A DNA stretch of 64,000 nucleotides, taken from contig NZ_JASHHX010000010.1 in the NCBI RefSeq assembly GCF_030056575.1, forward strand, positions 62,001 through 126,000, given 5' to 3'. This DNA is from Rhodoblastus sp. 17X3 (lineage in GTDB: Bacteria; Pseudomonadota; Alphaproteobacteria; Rhizobiales; Beijerinckiaceae). Under the pieces are notes generated by a model. It did not search any database. It was given only the letters and a program-made list of their open reading frames with translations, and was not told where the DNA came from. Position 1 is the first letter of the stretch, and each line of letters starts with the position of its first letter. The position numbers and the translations under genes are program-made. Below are positions 44,126-51,882 of this stretch, piece after piece.

Positions 44126-45592
44126 ATGAGGCTGCTGGGCCAAATCTTCGCCGTTCTGGCCGCCGTCGCCCTGGTCGCCCCGGCCTCGGCGCAGACTTAC
44201 GGCAATGGCATGACGCGCGGCGGCTATGGCGGCCCCATGCGCGGCGGCGGATATGGCGTGGTTCCCGGCCTGCTGCTGCCGGCCATCGCGGCGGGCGCCG
44301 CGGCGGCGGCCGCGCAGGGCGAGGAAGAGCCGCCGCCGCGCCGTCGTCACACGCCTGCGCGCCAGAAGATCGCAAGTCCCCATCCCCTGCCCCATTCCAC
44401 TCCGCAAAAACCCGCGCCGAAAAAGCCGGAACGCAAGCAGATTCTGGCGGCGAGCGCGCGGCTCGATCTACCGCGCAAAGGCGAGACGCGCCTTGAGCCC
44501 AGGGAAGCGCTGGTCGTGTTCAGGTCCGGCGTCGACGATCGCCAGATCGCGGCGCTGGCCAGGCGCCAGAAGCTGGAGCCGGCGCAATTTCGCGATATCG
44601 CTTTGCTCGGCCAGCGCGTCTATCGCCTCCGCTATTTCGACGACCGCCCGCTGGAGGGCGTGTTGAAGGCGCTGGCGCGCGAACCCGCCATCGCCTCCGT
44701 CCAGCCAAATTATGTTTACGCCCTCGCTGACGACGCGCGACCTGCCGCGCCCGCGCCGCAAACCGCTGCGGAAAGCGCAGCGCCGGCCTCATACGCCTCG
44801 GCCATGCTGCATCTGCCCGAAGCGCATCGCGTCGCCGACGGCAAAGGCGTGCGCGTGGCGCTGATCGATTCCGCCATCGACCTGAATCATCCCGAAATCG
44901 CGGGTTCGGTCGTCGCACAATTCGATGTTGCCGCCGCCCCGGCCAAACCAAGCCGCCATGGCGCGGGCATGGCCGCCGCCATCGCCGGCCACAGGCAGAT
45001 CGACGGCGGGGCGCCGGGCGCCGAGCTTCTTGCCGCCCGCGCCTTCGACGAGACGGGCGACGGCGCTCGCGCGGTCGGGCTGGACCTGCTTGCGGCATTG
45101 GACTGGGCGGTCGGGCAAAAGGCGCGGATCGTCAATATGAGCTTCGCCGGCCCCGCCGACCCGTTGCTGGCGAAAATGCTGGAGGCGGCGGCGGCGCGAA
45201 AGATCGTCCTCATCGCGGCGGCGGGCAATGACGGCCCCGGGGCGCCGCCGGCCTTTCCCGGCGCCGATCCCCATGTCATCGCGGTCAGCGCCGTGGACGA
45301 GCAATCGCGCCTTTATGACCGCGCCAACCGGGGCGGCTATGTCGCGCTCGCCGCGCCGGGCGTCGACGTGCTGGTCGCCGCGCCCGGCGGCGCTTATGAC
45401 CTGACCAGCGGCACATCCGTCGCGTGCGCCGAGGTCAGCGGCGTCGCCGCCCTGCTGCTGGAGAAGGCTCCTAACCTCGACGGTCCGGCCATGCGGCGTC
45501 TGTTGCGCGATTCCGCTGCTGCGCTCAAGGGCGCGCCGGACGCCGGCGCCGGGCTTGCCGACGCCCAGGCCGCGCTGCAGCGCGCGCGCTAG
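44126..45592 (+). CDS. S8 subtilisin-like serine protease
   Basis: A 488-residue exported subtilase. A signal peptide (to about P-A-S-A-Q) is followed by a Gly-rich and a Lys/Pro-rich linker, an I9-like propeptide (about 120-200, ending S-V-Q-P-N-Y-V-Y), then the catalytic domain: Asp in V-A-L-I-D-S-A-I-D, His in R-H-G-A-G-M-A (H-G-T-H in most relatives), the oxyanion Asn in A-A-A-G-N-D-G-P-G, and Ser in T-S-G-T-S-V-A. All three catalytic residues are present. It starts 24 bases after the anti-sigma gene, completing a sigma/anti-sigma/protease operon. Confidence 0.88.
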   Translation: MRLLGQIFAVLAAVALVAPASAQTYGNGMTRGGYGGPMRGGGYGVVPGLLLPAIAAGAAAAAAQGEEEPPPRRRHTPARQKIASPHPLPHSTPQKPAPKKPERKQILAASARLDLPRKGETRLEPREALVVFRSGVDDRQIAALARRQKLEPAQFRDIALLGQRVYRLRYFDDRPLEGVLKALAREPAIASVQPNYVYALADDARPAAPAPQTAAESAAPASYASAMLHLPEAHRVADGKGVRVALIDSAIDLNHPEIAGSVVAQFDVAAAPAKPSRHGAGMAAAIAGHRQIDGGAPGAELLAARAFDETGDGARAVGLDLLAALDWAVGQKARIVNMSFAGPADPLLAKMLEAAAARKIVLIAAAGNDGPGAPPAFPGADPHVIAVSAVDEQSRLYDRANRGGYVALAAPGVDVLVAAPGGAYDLTSGTSVACAEVSGVAALLLEKAPNLDGPAMRRLLRDSAAALKGAPDAGAGLADAQAALQRAR

Positions 45593-45617
45593 AATTGCAA
45601 TCCTGGCCGAACAGGCC

Positions 45618-45857
45618 TTAGCGGCCGATGGTGCGCGAATTCATATGTTCGGGGCGCGACAGGTCCCAGCCGCTGCGCTCGCGCGTTTGCGGCGCGACGG
45701 TCTTATCGCCAAGGATGGAATAGCCAATCATCAGAAGCGCGCAGAGGCCCGTGAAATAGGCCGACAGGAAATAAAAGCGATCCACCCATTCGGCGGACCG
45801 GAAATTGATCCGGGCGCCGTTCTCGCTCTTGCCGCGAAAAAATCGAAAAATGCTCAT
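45618..45857 (-). CDS. Small single-span membrane protein
   Basis: A 79-residue protein with one membrane span (about residues 31-51, F-L-S-A-Y-F-T-G-L-C-A-L-L-M-I-G-Y) and a polar C-terminus. No family recognised. It is convergent with the protease gene. Before the integration event it would have been the next gene after tRNA-Ser on this side, so it marks the left chromosomal flank of the element. Confidence 0.5.
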   Translation of the reverse strand: MSIFRFFRGKSENGARINFRSAEWVDRFYFLSAYFTGLCALLMIGYSILGDKTVAPQTRERSGWDLSRPEHMNSRTIGR

Positions 45858-46055
45858 GGCGGCGATGCCGAACTCAAAACTCCGCGAAGCCAGACGGCGG
45901 ATTCCGCCGCGATTTTGGCCGCGTCGGGGCTTGAACCGGATTTTCGCCCTTGGCCATTTCGTTTTGGTTAATCTGCGCGAAAGCCAAGGCCGATGCCGCG
46001 CTTTTCAGGCTGCGAGGCCGCCGGGGAGCCATTTCAGGCCCAACCAAGCCGTTTG

Positions 46056-46069
46056 TGGCGGAGGGAGCG
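46056..46069. repeat. Left attachment site (14-bp core)
   Basis: TGGCGGAGGGAGCG, identical to the 3' terminal 14 bases of the tRNA-Ser gene at 57311-57324 (read on the plus strand). Flanking bases on both sides differ, so the identity is exactly 14 bp. Confidence 0.8.
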
Positions 46070-46189
46070 TCCTCCGCATTGCTATACCGATGCGTCCGCA
46101 TTCATTCGACAAAGCTGCTGATTTAAAGTAATTTTCCGTCGCAATTGTCTTCCACCGTCCTCCCTCGTTCGCTATAATCTGCGTCAGAA

Positions 46190-46210
46190 AGTGGGGCCGA
46201 TAGTGGGGCC
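46190..46210 (+). repeat. Left pair of AGTGGGGCC repeats (candidate integrase arm sites)
   Basis: Two direct copies at 46190-46198 and 46202-46210, 12 bp start to start, directly upstream of the integrase gene. The same pair with the same spacing and orientation is at 57237-57257. Confidence 0.7.
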
Positions 46211-46228
46211 CAGTCGTGAGGCGGACAC

Positions 46229-47458
46229 TTGGCAAGGGCTCGAAACAAGCTAACGGCACGGAAGGTGGCGACGCTCGCAGAACCGGGACGTCACTCAGAC
46301 GGCGGCTCGCTTTATCTCGCAATAGACGGCTCCGGGGCCGCCATGCGCCGCCGCTGGCTCTTCCTCTTCAATTGTCGTGGCAAGCGACGGGAAATGGGCC
46401 TCGGCGGTTTCCCCGAGGTCTCGCTCGCCGATGCCCGCGCCCAGCGTGACTTGGCTGAACAAGCGGTCCGGGCTGGGCGGGATCCTATCGAGGAGCGCGC
46501 AGCGGCTCGGCAGGCGGAGGCCGGAAAGCCGACCTTCGGACAGATCGCCGACGCCCTGATCGAAGCAAAGGGTCCCGAATGGCGCAACGACAAGCATCGG
46601 GCGCAGTGGAAAATGACGCTCGAGGTTTACGCCGCGCCCCTTCGCACGCGTCCGGTTGACGAAATCGACACGGAAGCGGTGCTGGGGATTTTGCAACCAA
46701 TTTGGCAAACGAAGCCGGAGACCGCCTCTCGGCTTCGCGGGCGTATCGAAGCCGTCTTGGACGCCGCCCGCGCCAAGGGTCATATCCCTAGAAACGAGGC
46801 CAATCCGGCGCGTTGGCGCGGTCACCTCGACAAACTCCTGCCAAAACGGACAAAACTGTCGCGCGGCCATCATGCGGCGATGGACTATGCCGACGTTCCC
46901 GGTTTCATCGCCGAACTGCGCGGGCGCGACGCCACGGCGGCGCTTTGTCTCGAATTCACTATTCTGACGGCCTGTCGCAGCGGCGAAACGCTCAATGCGC
47001 TCTGGTCAGAAATCGACATCGACAAGAAACTCTGGATGATCCCCGCCGCGCGGATGAAAGCGGCGCGCGAGCACCGCGTCCCGCTCTCCGACCGCGCCCT
47101 GGCGATCCTTGAAAATCTGGCCACGGCAAAGACGGGCGAATTCGTCTTCGGCGGCCAGAAGGCAGGCAAGCCGCTTTCGGGGATGGCGATGGAAATGGTC
47201 TTGCGCCGGATGAAGGTCGATGACGTTACTGTCCACGGCTTCCGCTCGGCGTTCCGTGACTGGGCCGGGAATGAAACGCATTTCCCGCGTGAGCTGGCCG
47301 AGGCCGCCCTTGCCCACGTCATCGGCGACAAAGCTGAGCAGGCCTATCGGCGTGGTGACGCGCTCGAAAAGCGGCGGGCGCTGATGGAGGCGTGGGCGAA
47401 TTATTGTGAGCCAACGACCACCATCAATGTGATCCCGATCAAGCGCAACGAGATCTGA
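46229..47458 (+). CDS. Tyrosine-type site-specific recombinase (P4-like integrase)
   Basis: A 409-residue integrase. The N-terminal 80 residues are a DUF4102 arm-binding domain (K-L-T-A-R-K-V-A-T-L, G-G-S-L-Y-L-A-I), followed by a core-binding domain and the catalytic domain with Arg in L-T-A-C-R-S-G-E, H-x-x-R in V-H-G-F-R-S-A-F-R and the nucleophile Tyr in E-Q-A-Y-R-R-G-D. It should catalyse integration into and excision from the 3' end of tRNA-Ser(GGA). The start is TTG. It lies at the end of the element away from the intact tRNA gene, just inside the left arm repeats. Confidence 0.95.
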   Translation: MARARNKLTARKVATLAEPGRHSDGGSLYLAIDGSGAAMRRRWLFLFNCRGKRREMGLGGFPEVSLADARAQRDLAEQAVRAGRDPIEERAAARQAEAGKPTFGQIADALIEAKGPEWRNDKHRAQWKMTLEVYAAPLRTRPVDEIDTEAVLGILQPIWQTKPETASRLRGRIEAVLDAARAKGHIPRNEANPARWRGHLDKLLPKRTKLSRGHHAAMDYADVPGFIAELRGRDATAALCLEFTILTACRSGETLNALWSEIDIDKKLWMIPAARMKAAREHRVPLSDRALAILENLATAKTGEFVFGGQKAGKPLSGMAMEMVLRRMKVDDVTVHGFRSAFRDWAGNETHFPRELAEAALAHVIGDKAEQAYRRGDALEKRRALMEAWANYCEPTTTINVIPIKRNEI

Positions 47459-47611
47459 CCAGCACAGGCGGCGACATGACCGCATCGTTCTTCATTTGTC
47501 CTGCCGCGTTTGTCACTATATCTTGGCGTCCACGCGGATAGGACAGTCGTTCCAAAAGCTGGCGCGCTTCGCCCGGGCTCTCCGCATCATAACGGCGCAA
47601 AAAAGGGGGGG

Positions 47612-48214
47612 GTGGTGGGAAAAAATTGGTCGGATAGGAGGTTCGGGGGCGATAGGGCGCGCGAGTTCGTCGAGTTCGTTCGGGATTGCGCCGTTTCAAC
47701 ACTTATCGAGGAACAACATAAAAGTTTCCTCGCGCCGAAAGACAAGGCAGATCTTTTCAGGGCGCTGGAATCGTTGCGTCCGGCGTTCGACGATCTGGAA
47801 AAGCGAATTTTCGACCCACTAAAAGATACTCAACCCGAACTCCATTCTGATGGGCGTGAATGGCTTTGGAAGTTGATGGCGGCAATCTTTAAGTTGGGCG
47901 CGCTCAGTCTTTTCCCCGCCAGCGCCAAGAACTACTTCTCACCAGAAATCGTCGGCGAGACACGCTCCACACAAGCGGCCACCGCGCGGAAGGCGAGAGC
48001 GCCAAAGGTCGAAAAACGGAGAGCCGACCTCTGCAACGCGATAATAGCCGAGGCAGCAGAGAGGGAATTGAAACTCGCGGCAGGTAACAAATTCGCAGCA
48101 AGAATTCGTCCGGGCGTTCGGAATCGCCTGGGAGCTAAAGATGGGGACGCATACCCGTCTGCGGGCACGATCAAGGCAGCTATCAGCGAGCTAAAAAAAA
48201 CAACCAAGACTTAA
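47612..48214 (+). CDS. Hypothetical protein of the integrated element
   Basis: About 200 residues, no family recognised. The N-terminal part is acidic and helical (R-E-F-V-E-F-V-R-D-C-A); the middle has W-L-W-K-L-M-A-A-I-F-K-L; the C-terminal third is very Lys/Arg/Ala-rich (A-R-K-A-R-A-P-K-V-E-K-R-R) and ends K-K-T-T-K-T, suggesting nucleic-acid contact. The start is uncertain: GTG at 47612 or 47615 follows an AAAAAA-GGGGGGGG tract that could serve as ribosome-binding site, while the frame stays open up to 47510. The homopolymer tract is also a likely place for frameshifts or sequencing error. Confidence 0.55.
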   Translation: MVGKNWSDRRFGGDRAREFVEFVRDCAVSTLIEEQHKSFLAPKDKADLFRALESLRPAFDDLEKRIFDPLKDTQPELHSDGREWLWKLMAAIFKLGALSLFPASAKNYFSPEIVGETRSTQAATARKARAPKVEKRRADLCNAIIAEAAERELKLAAGNKFAARIRPGVRNRLGAKDGDAYPSAGTIKAAISELKKTTKT

Positions 48215-48264
48215 AGAATTAGCCTCTTACAGGCCAACTCTTGAATTATTAGCCTAAACGATTG

Positions 48265-48321
48265 CTGACAACTGCGGCAACGTACGTACTAAAGGGGATC
48301 GCAAAAATTTGGAGGCGATCC
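48265..48321 (+). promoter_or_regulatory. Candidate promoter and inverted repeat before the excisionase-like gene
   Basis: CTGACA (48265-48270), a 16-base spacer and TACTAA (48287-48292) make a plausible sigma-70 promoter. Downstream, GGATCGC (48296-48302) and GCGATCC (48315-48321) are an exact inverted repeat whose 12-nt spacer contains the GGAG ribosome-binding site. It may be an operator or an RNA hairpin presenting or hiding the ribosome-binding site. Confidence 0.45.
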
Positions 48322-48322
48322 T

Positions 48323-48517
48323 ATGGCACTGCGTGACACTATCCAGCCCACTCAAAAACGGGCCCTTCATGTCAAAGAGGCCGCTAGCGCGTACGGCTGG
48401 TCTCGGTCCACAATTTACAAATTAATGAACGCGGGAACGCTGCGCACCGTGAAAATCGGCGGGCGTCGTTTGATTCCGCTTGACGTGCTGGAAGCGCTCA
48501 TCGGGGAGGGCAAGTGA
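48323..48517 (+). CDS. Excisionase/AlpA-like HTH DNA-binding protein
   Basis: A 64-residue winged-HTH protein of the excisionase family: H-V-K-E-A-A-S-A-Y-G-W-S-R-S-T-I-Y-K-L-M-N then V-K-I-G-G-R-R-L-I-P. Such proteins bend DNA at attachment sites or act as regulators. In an integrase-bearing element it is the likely recombination directionality factor. A GGAG ribosome-binding site lies eight bases upstream. Its stop overlaps the next start by 4 bp (ATGA), so it begins an operon of three genes ending with the polymerase. Confidence 0.82.
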   Translation: MALRDTIQPTQKRALHVKEAASAYGWSRSTIYKLMNAGTLRTVKIGGRRLIPLDVLEALIGEGK

Positions 48518-49119
48518 TGACCAGGCGCCCTAACGAAAAGATTGAGGCCGAGGGTCACGCCGCCACGCCCGACCCCTTCGATCCTGCCTCGCTGCGCATC
48601 GACCCACAGAGCGAAGCAGCGCTCGGCGTCGAAAAGCCTCTGGTCCATGTGCGCGTCGGCAAGCCGGACCGGCAAGCGTTTTTCCGCGTGCGCCCAGACG
48701 CCGAATATCGCCTGGAAATGGCCGTGTTGGAGCTGAAGGAGGAGCGTGAAATTTACGCCGTCTTGCCCAACGTCGCCTGGGCCTTGCCTAGCGAGACGCG
48801 TATTGTCGAAATGCGGGTCGGCATCACGCGCGCGGGCACTGTCTTTCTCTGGCCAGTCCCCCTTCCAACCCCCGACGGGCGTGAAAATGCGTGGCACACT
48901 ACAGCGCGCGCCGCCGCCGAATTCGCGGAAACAAAATGGACGCGCATGGTCGCGAACATGGGCGCAGGCTGCTATGACGTGACGGTTGCGTCCGCGGACA
49001 TTTCGGAGCCGATTTGGTCCGCAGCCACATTTCAAGAGCTCCTGCGCGTTGCATTCGGCAACGGTCGCCTGATCGACTCTCTCGATCATCCCGTCGTCCA
49101 GCGTCTGCTGGGCAAATAA
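48514..49119 (+). CDS. Hypothetical protein coupled to the element DNA polymerase
   Basis: A 201-residue protein of unknown function with balanced charge and no signal or membrane segment. Its central part (H-V-R-V-G-K-P-D-R-Q-A-F-F-R-V, then E-Y-R-L-E-M-A-V-L-E-L-K) is predicted beta-rich. It begins within the excisionase stop and its own stop overlaps the polymerase start by one base (TAATG). That tight coupling points to a role in replication of the element, for example an accessory or ssDNA-binding factor; this is inference from context alone. Confidence 0.65.
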   Translation: MMTRRPNEKIEAEGHAATPDPFDPASLRIDPQSEAALGVEKPLVHVRVGKPDRQAFFRVRPDAEYRLEMAVLELKEEREIYAVLPNVAWALPSETRIVEMRVGITRAGTVFLWPVPLPTPDGRENAWHTTARAAAEFAETKWTRMVANMGAGCYDVTVASADISEPIWSAATFQELLRVAFGNGRLIDSLDHPVVQRLLGK

Positions 49120-50897
49120 TGCTCGGCGATCTCGCCGACATCTTTACCGGCCTTGGCTACCGTCGGGTCTGGTGCGTCGATTTTGAATTCGTCGCACCAT
49201 CTGGCCATCCGCCAAGGCCGATTTGCATGGTCGCCAAATGCATCCTGACGGGTGAGACCATGCGGCTCTGGGGAGATCAGCTCGCCCATTGCCCGTTCGA
49301 CGTCGCCGATGACGTCCTGTTTGTCGCTTATTACGCCAGCGCCGAAAGCTCTTGCTTCAACGTTCTCGGCTGGCCACATCCACGTCGCATCCTAGATCTC
49401 TTCACCGAATTCCGCTGTCTCACGAACGGCGTTGACACGCGTCACGGCAACGGCCTGATCGGCGCGCTGCTGCATTACAGTCTGCCAACCATCGGCGGCG
49501 AGGCGAAGGACGACATGCGCGCCCTCATCATGGGCGGCGGCCCTTGGTCGGATACCGAGCGCGAGCAAATCATCGCCTATTGCGAAAGCGACGTCGATGC
49601 GCTGCAGAGGCTCCTGGAAGCCATGTCGCCAGCTATCGTGGCATCTCCTCGCCGCTTCGGCCAAGCCCTGCTCAGAGGCCGCTATATGGCTGCCGCGGGC
49701 GTCGTCGAAAATCATGGAGTTCCACTCGACGTCGAGTTGCTTGAACAACTCACCCGGAATTGGGCAACGATCAAGCTCGGCCTCATCGAAGCCGTAGACG
49801 GCGATTTCGGTGTCTATGAAAATGGGCGTTTCGTCCAGGCTCGCTTCGAAGGCTATCTGGCGCGAAATCGAATTCCCTGGCCGCGGCTTGCGTCGGGAGC
49901 GCTGGCCCTCGACGATGAGACATTTCGGAAGCAGGCGCGGGCATATCCGATCATCGCCCCATTGTGCGAACTGCGCCAGGCACTCGGTCAACTGCGCCTG
50001 AACAAACTGAGCGTTGGTCCCGACGGACGCAACCGCATCCTATTGTCGGCTTTTGGGGCCCGAACCGGGCGTAACCAGCCTTCGACCAGCCGGTTCATTT
50101 TCGGCCCGTCCGTCTGGTTGCGGTCTCTGATCCGTCCAGCCAGGGGCCAGGCGCTCGCTTACGTTGACTGGTCGTCGCAGGAAATTGCCATCGCGGGCGC
50201 GCTATCGGGCGACGAGGCGCTGTGGCAAGCGTACGACTCCGGCGATCCTTACATCGCCTTCGCAAAGCAGGCAGGCCTTGTTCCGCCGGACGCCACTAAA
50301 GCGTCGCACGGCGACGTTCGCCAGGCCTGCAAATCCATTGTGCTCGGCGTCAACTACGGCATGGGACCTGAGAGCATCGCCGCTCAATCGGGGATCCACA
50401 TAGATCGAGCGCGCGAGCTATTGCGCCTGCATCGCGAAACATACCGCGGGTTCTGGAATTGGGCCGACGAAAAGGTTGACCGCGCGCTCCTCGGGCTGCC
50501 GCTCGAGACGGTTTTCGGTTGGCGAATCCAATACCCGCCCGGCTGCAACGTCGCCGTCAACAGCCGCTCGATTCTCAATTGGCCGATGCAAAGTCACGGC
50601 GCCGAGATGATGCGCCTTGGCCTGGCAATGGGGATTGAAGCGGGCCTGAAAGTCTGCGCGCCGATCCATGACGCGCTCTTGCTCGAGGCTCCAATCGATG
50701 AAATCGAAGACCAAGCCGCCCGCCTTGCCGAATTCATGGGCGACGCGTCCGAACTCGTTCTCGGGCCGGGCAAACGCTGCCGCTCCGACATCAAGATCAT
50801 CCGCCATCCCGACCGCTTCGACGACGAGCGGGGGACGGTCATGTTCAAACGCGTGATGAGCCTCCTCGAGGCGGTGGAGGCCGGATGCGACAGATGA
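49119..50897 (+). CDS. Family-A DNA polymerase with DEDDy exonuclease domain
   Basis: A 592-residue replicative-type polymerase encoded by the element. Residues 1-170 form a 3'-5' exonuclease: D21-x-E23 in C-V-D-F-E-F, D93 in I-L-D-L-F, and Y-C-E-S-D (154-158). The polymerase domain has motif A Y-V-D-W-S-S-Q-E (D350), motif B R401-Q-A-C-K405 through Y413 (G-V-N-Y-G), and motif C I-H-D-A (H517, D518). Two departures from Pol I are visible: motif C has Ala where Glu is usual, and the dNTP-selecting Phe of the O-helix is Leu (409). There is no 5' nuclease domain. The start at 49119 (ATG) follows translational coupling. Confidence 0.88.
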   Translation: MLGDLADIFTGLGYRRVWCVDFEFVAPSGHPPRPICMVAKCILTGETMRLWGDQLAHCPFDVADDVLFVAYYASAESSCFNVLGWPHPRRILDLFTEFRCLTNGVDTRHGNGLIGALLHYSLPTIGGEAKDDMRALIMGGGPWSDTEREQIIAYCESDVDALQRLLEAMSPAIVASPRRFGQALLRGRYMAAAGVVENHGVPLDVELLEQLTRNWATIKLGLIEAVDGDFGVYENGRFVQARFEGYLARNRIPWPRLASGALALDDETFRKQARAYPIIAPLCELRQALGQLRLNKLSVGPDGRNRILLSAFGARTGRNQPSTSRFIFGPSVWLRSLIRPARGQALAYVDWSSQEIAIAGALSGDEALWQAYDSGDPYIAFAKQAGLVPPDATKASHGDVRQACKSIVLGVNYGMGPESIAAQSGIHIDRARELLRLHRETYRGFWNWADEKVDRALLGLPLETVFGWRIQYPPGCNVAVNSRSILNWPMQSHGAEMMRLGLAMGIEAGLKVCAPIHDALLLEAPIDEIEDQAARLAEFMGDASELVLGPGKRCRSDIKIIRHPDRFDDERGTVMFKRVMSLLEAVEAGCDR

Positions 50898-50925
50898 CGC
50901 CGCCGCCTGTCGGACGAGACCGATA

Positions 50926-51009
50926 CCCCTATTTGGAGCGCGCCACTCCCCTATTTGGGGGCGTCCCTGGAACCTTATTTCTATATTCTATGATAGAACG
51001 AGATAGGGG
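50926..51009. promoter_or_regulatory. Iteron-like repeats and palindrome downstream of the polymerase gene
   Basis: CCCCTATTTGG occurs twice, at 50926-50936 and 50948-50958 (22 bp apart, two helical turns). Its core CCCCTAT returns inverted at 51003-51009. Between them is the perfect palindrome TTCTATGATAGAA (50986-50998). All lie in the 118-bp gap before the next gene. It could be an operator array or a replication origin for the element. Confidence 0.55.
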
Positions 51010-51015
51010 AGTCCG

Positions 51016-51429
51016 GTGATTGGCAAATCTCGCTCTCCAATGAACGAACACGCTATCCTGGAACAGGTGCTGACGGCGGAACTGGATTGCCACGCCGAAC
51101 GAGTCGATCTCGAAAAGGCCCCCGTTGCCGCGAGCCGTTACGTCCCCAAAATCCCTGTCGCGATCATAGAGTGCGTTGAACAAGCGGGAGCCATGACAGC
51201 CATGGGGCTCATCTTGGCGATCCACCGGCAATTGGCGATGCGAAAGAGCGACTCGACGCCGCTCAATGCCGCGATCTGGAAAGCCGCAGGGTCGCCGTCG
51301 AAGAAACGTCGGGAAGTGATATTGCGGAACCTAGCCAAGGTGCCCGACGTCTTCGTCCTTCAGCAAGAGCGCAGTCAGCAGGGGCATTATCGTGTCGGGC
51401 GAGGTGAGCTTTGGACGAATGGCAGATGA
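51016..51429 (+). CDS. Hypothetical protein, possible winged-helix regulator
   Basis: A 137-residue protein of unknown function. The start is GTG at 51016 with GGGGAG seven bases before it; ATG at 51040 is an alternative. The middle (V-E-Q-A-G-A-M-T-A-M-G-L-I-L-A-I-H-R) and the later S-P-S-K-K-R-R-E-V-I-L-R-N-L-A-K-V-P-D-V-F-V-L resemble a winged-helix arrangement, with a C-terminal G-H-Y-R-V-G. It sits right behind the repeat/palindrome array and could bind it. No family match was recognised. Confidence 0.55.
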   Translation: MIGKSRSPMNEHAILEQVLTAELDCHAERVDLEKAPVAASRYVPKIPVAIIECVEQAGAMTAMGLILAIHRQLAMRKSDSTPLNAAIWKAAGSPSKKRREVILRNLAKVPDVFVLQQERSQQGHYRVGRGELWTNGR

Positions 51430-51882
51430 TAGTTGTCGGACGTCATGGGTTCTGGTTTCTGGGCTAAGCGTCGATTATCAGCGTGATGCCGACTGCCGAT
51501 ATTGCCACACGCGCGCGAAGGCGTCTCTATCACAGCGAACAGGACTCAGGTGACGCCTGGATCGGTGGTCAATGTCGGCGGATTGTTACCTGACCGGGCA
51601 ATTTCGTTCGTCCGCCTTCGGCTCGAAGCCGTCATTCGCCGGTGGACCGCCAATGGCGGAAAAGCTGGCCAAATTCCAGACTTCGACGGCGATACTTAGA
51701 AGCGGGGGGCCGCTCTTCACGAAAGCGTTACTAAGGATGAACTTGAACCAAATCAATGCCAGAAAATCATAGTTGTGATTTTAGTAAAAATTGAACTCGG
51801 AAAATAAACGGGAACTATCCGGGCTTAATTTTTCTTAGCTCGAACGTCCGGCGATCTCCCCTAAAATAGGTAGGAGACTGAG
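51430..51882. other. Intergenic region before the first RTX-like gene
   Basis: About 450 bases. Short open frames (for example 51502-51699) lack a convincing start and product. The last 120 bases are AT-rich and must hold the promoter of the RTX-like gene; TTGAAC at 51791 followed 17-18 bases later by a weak -10 is a possible match. Confidence 0.4.
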
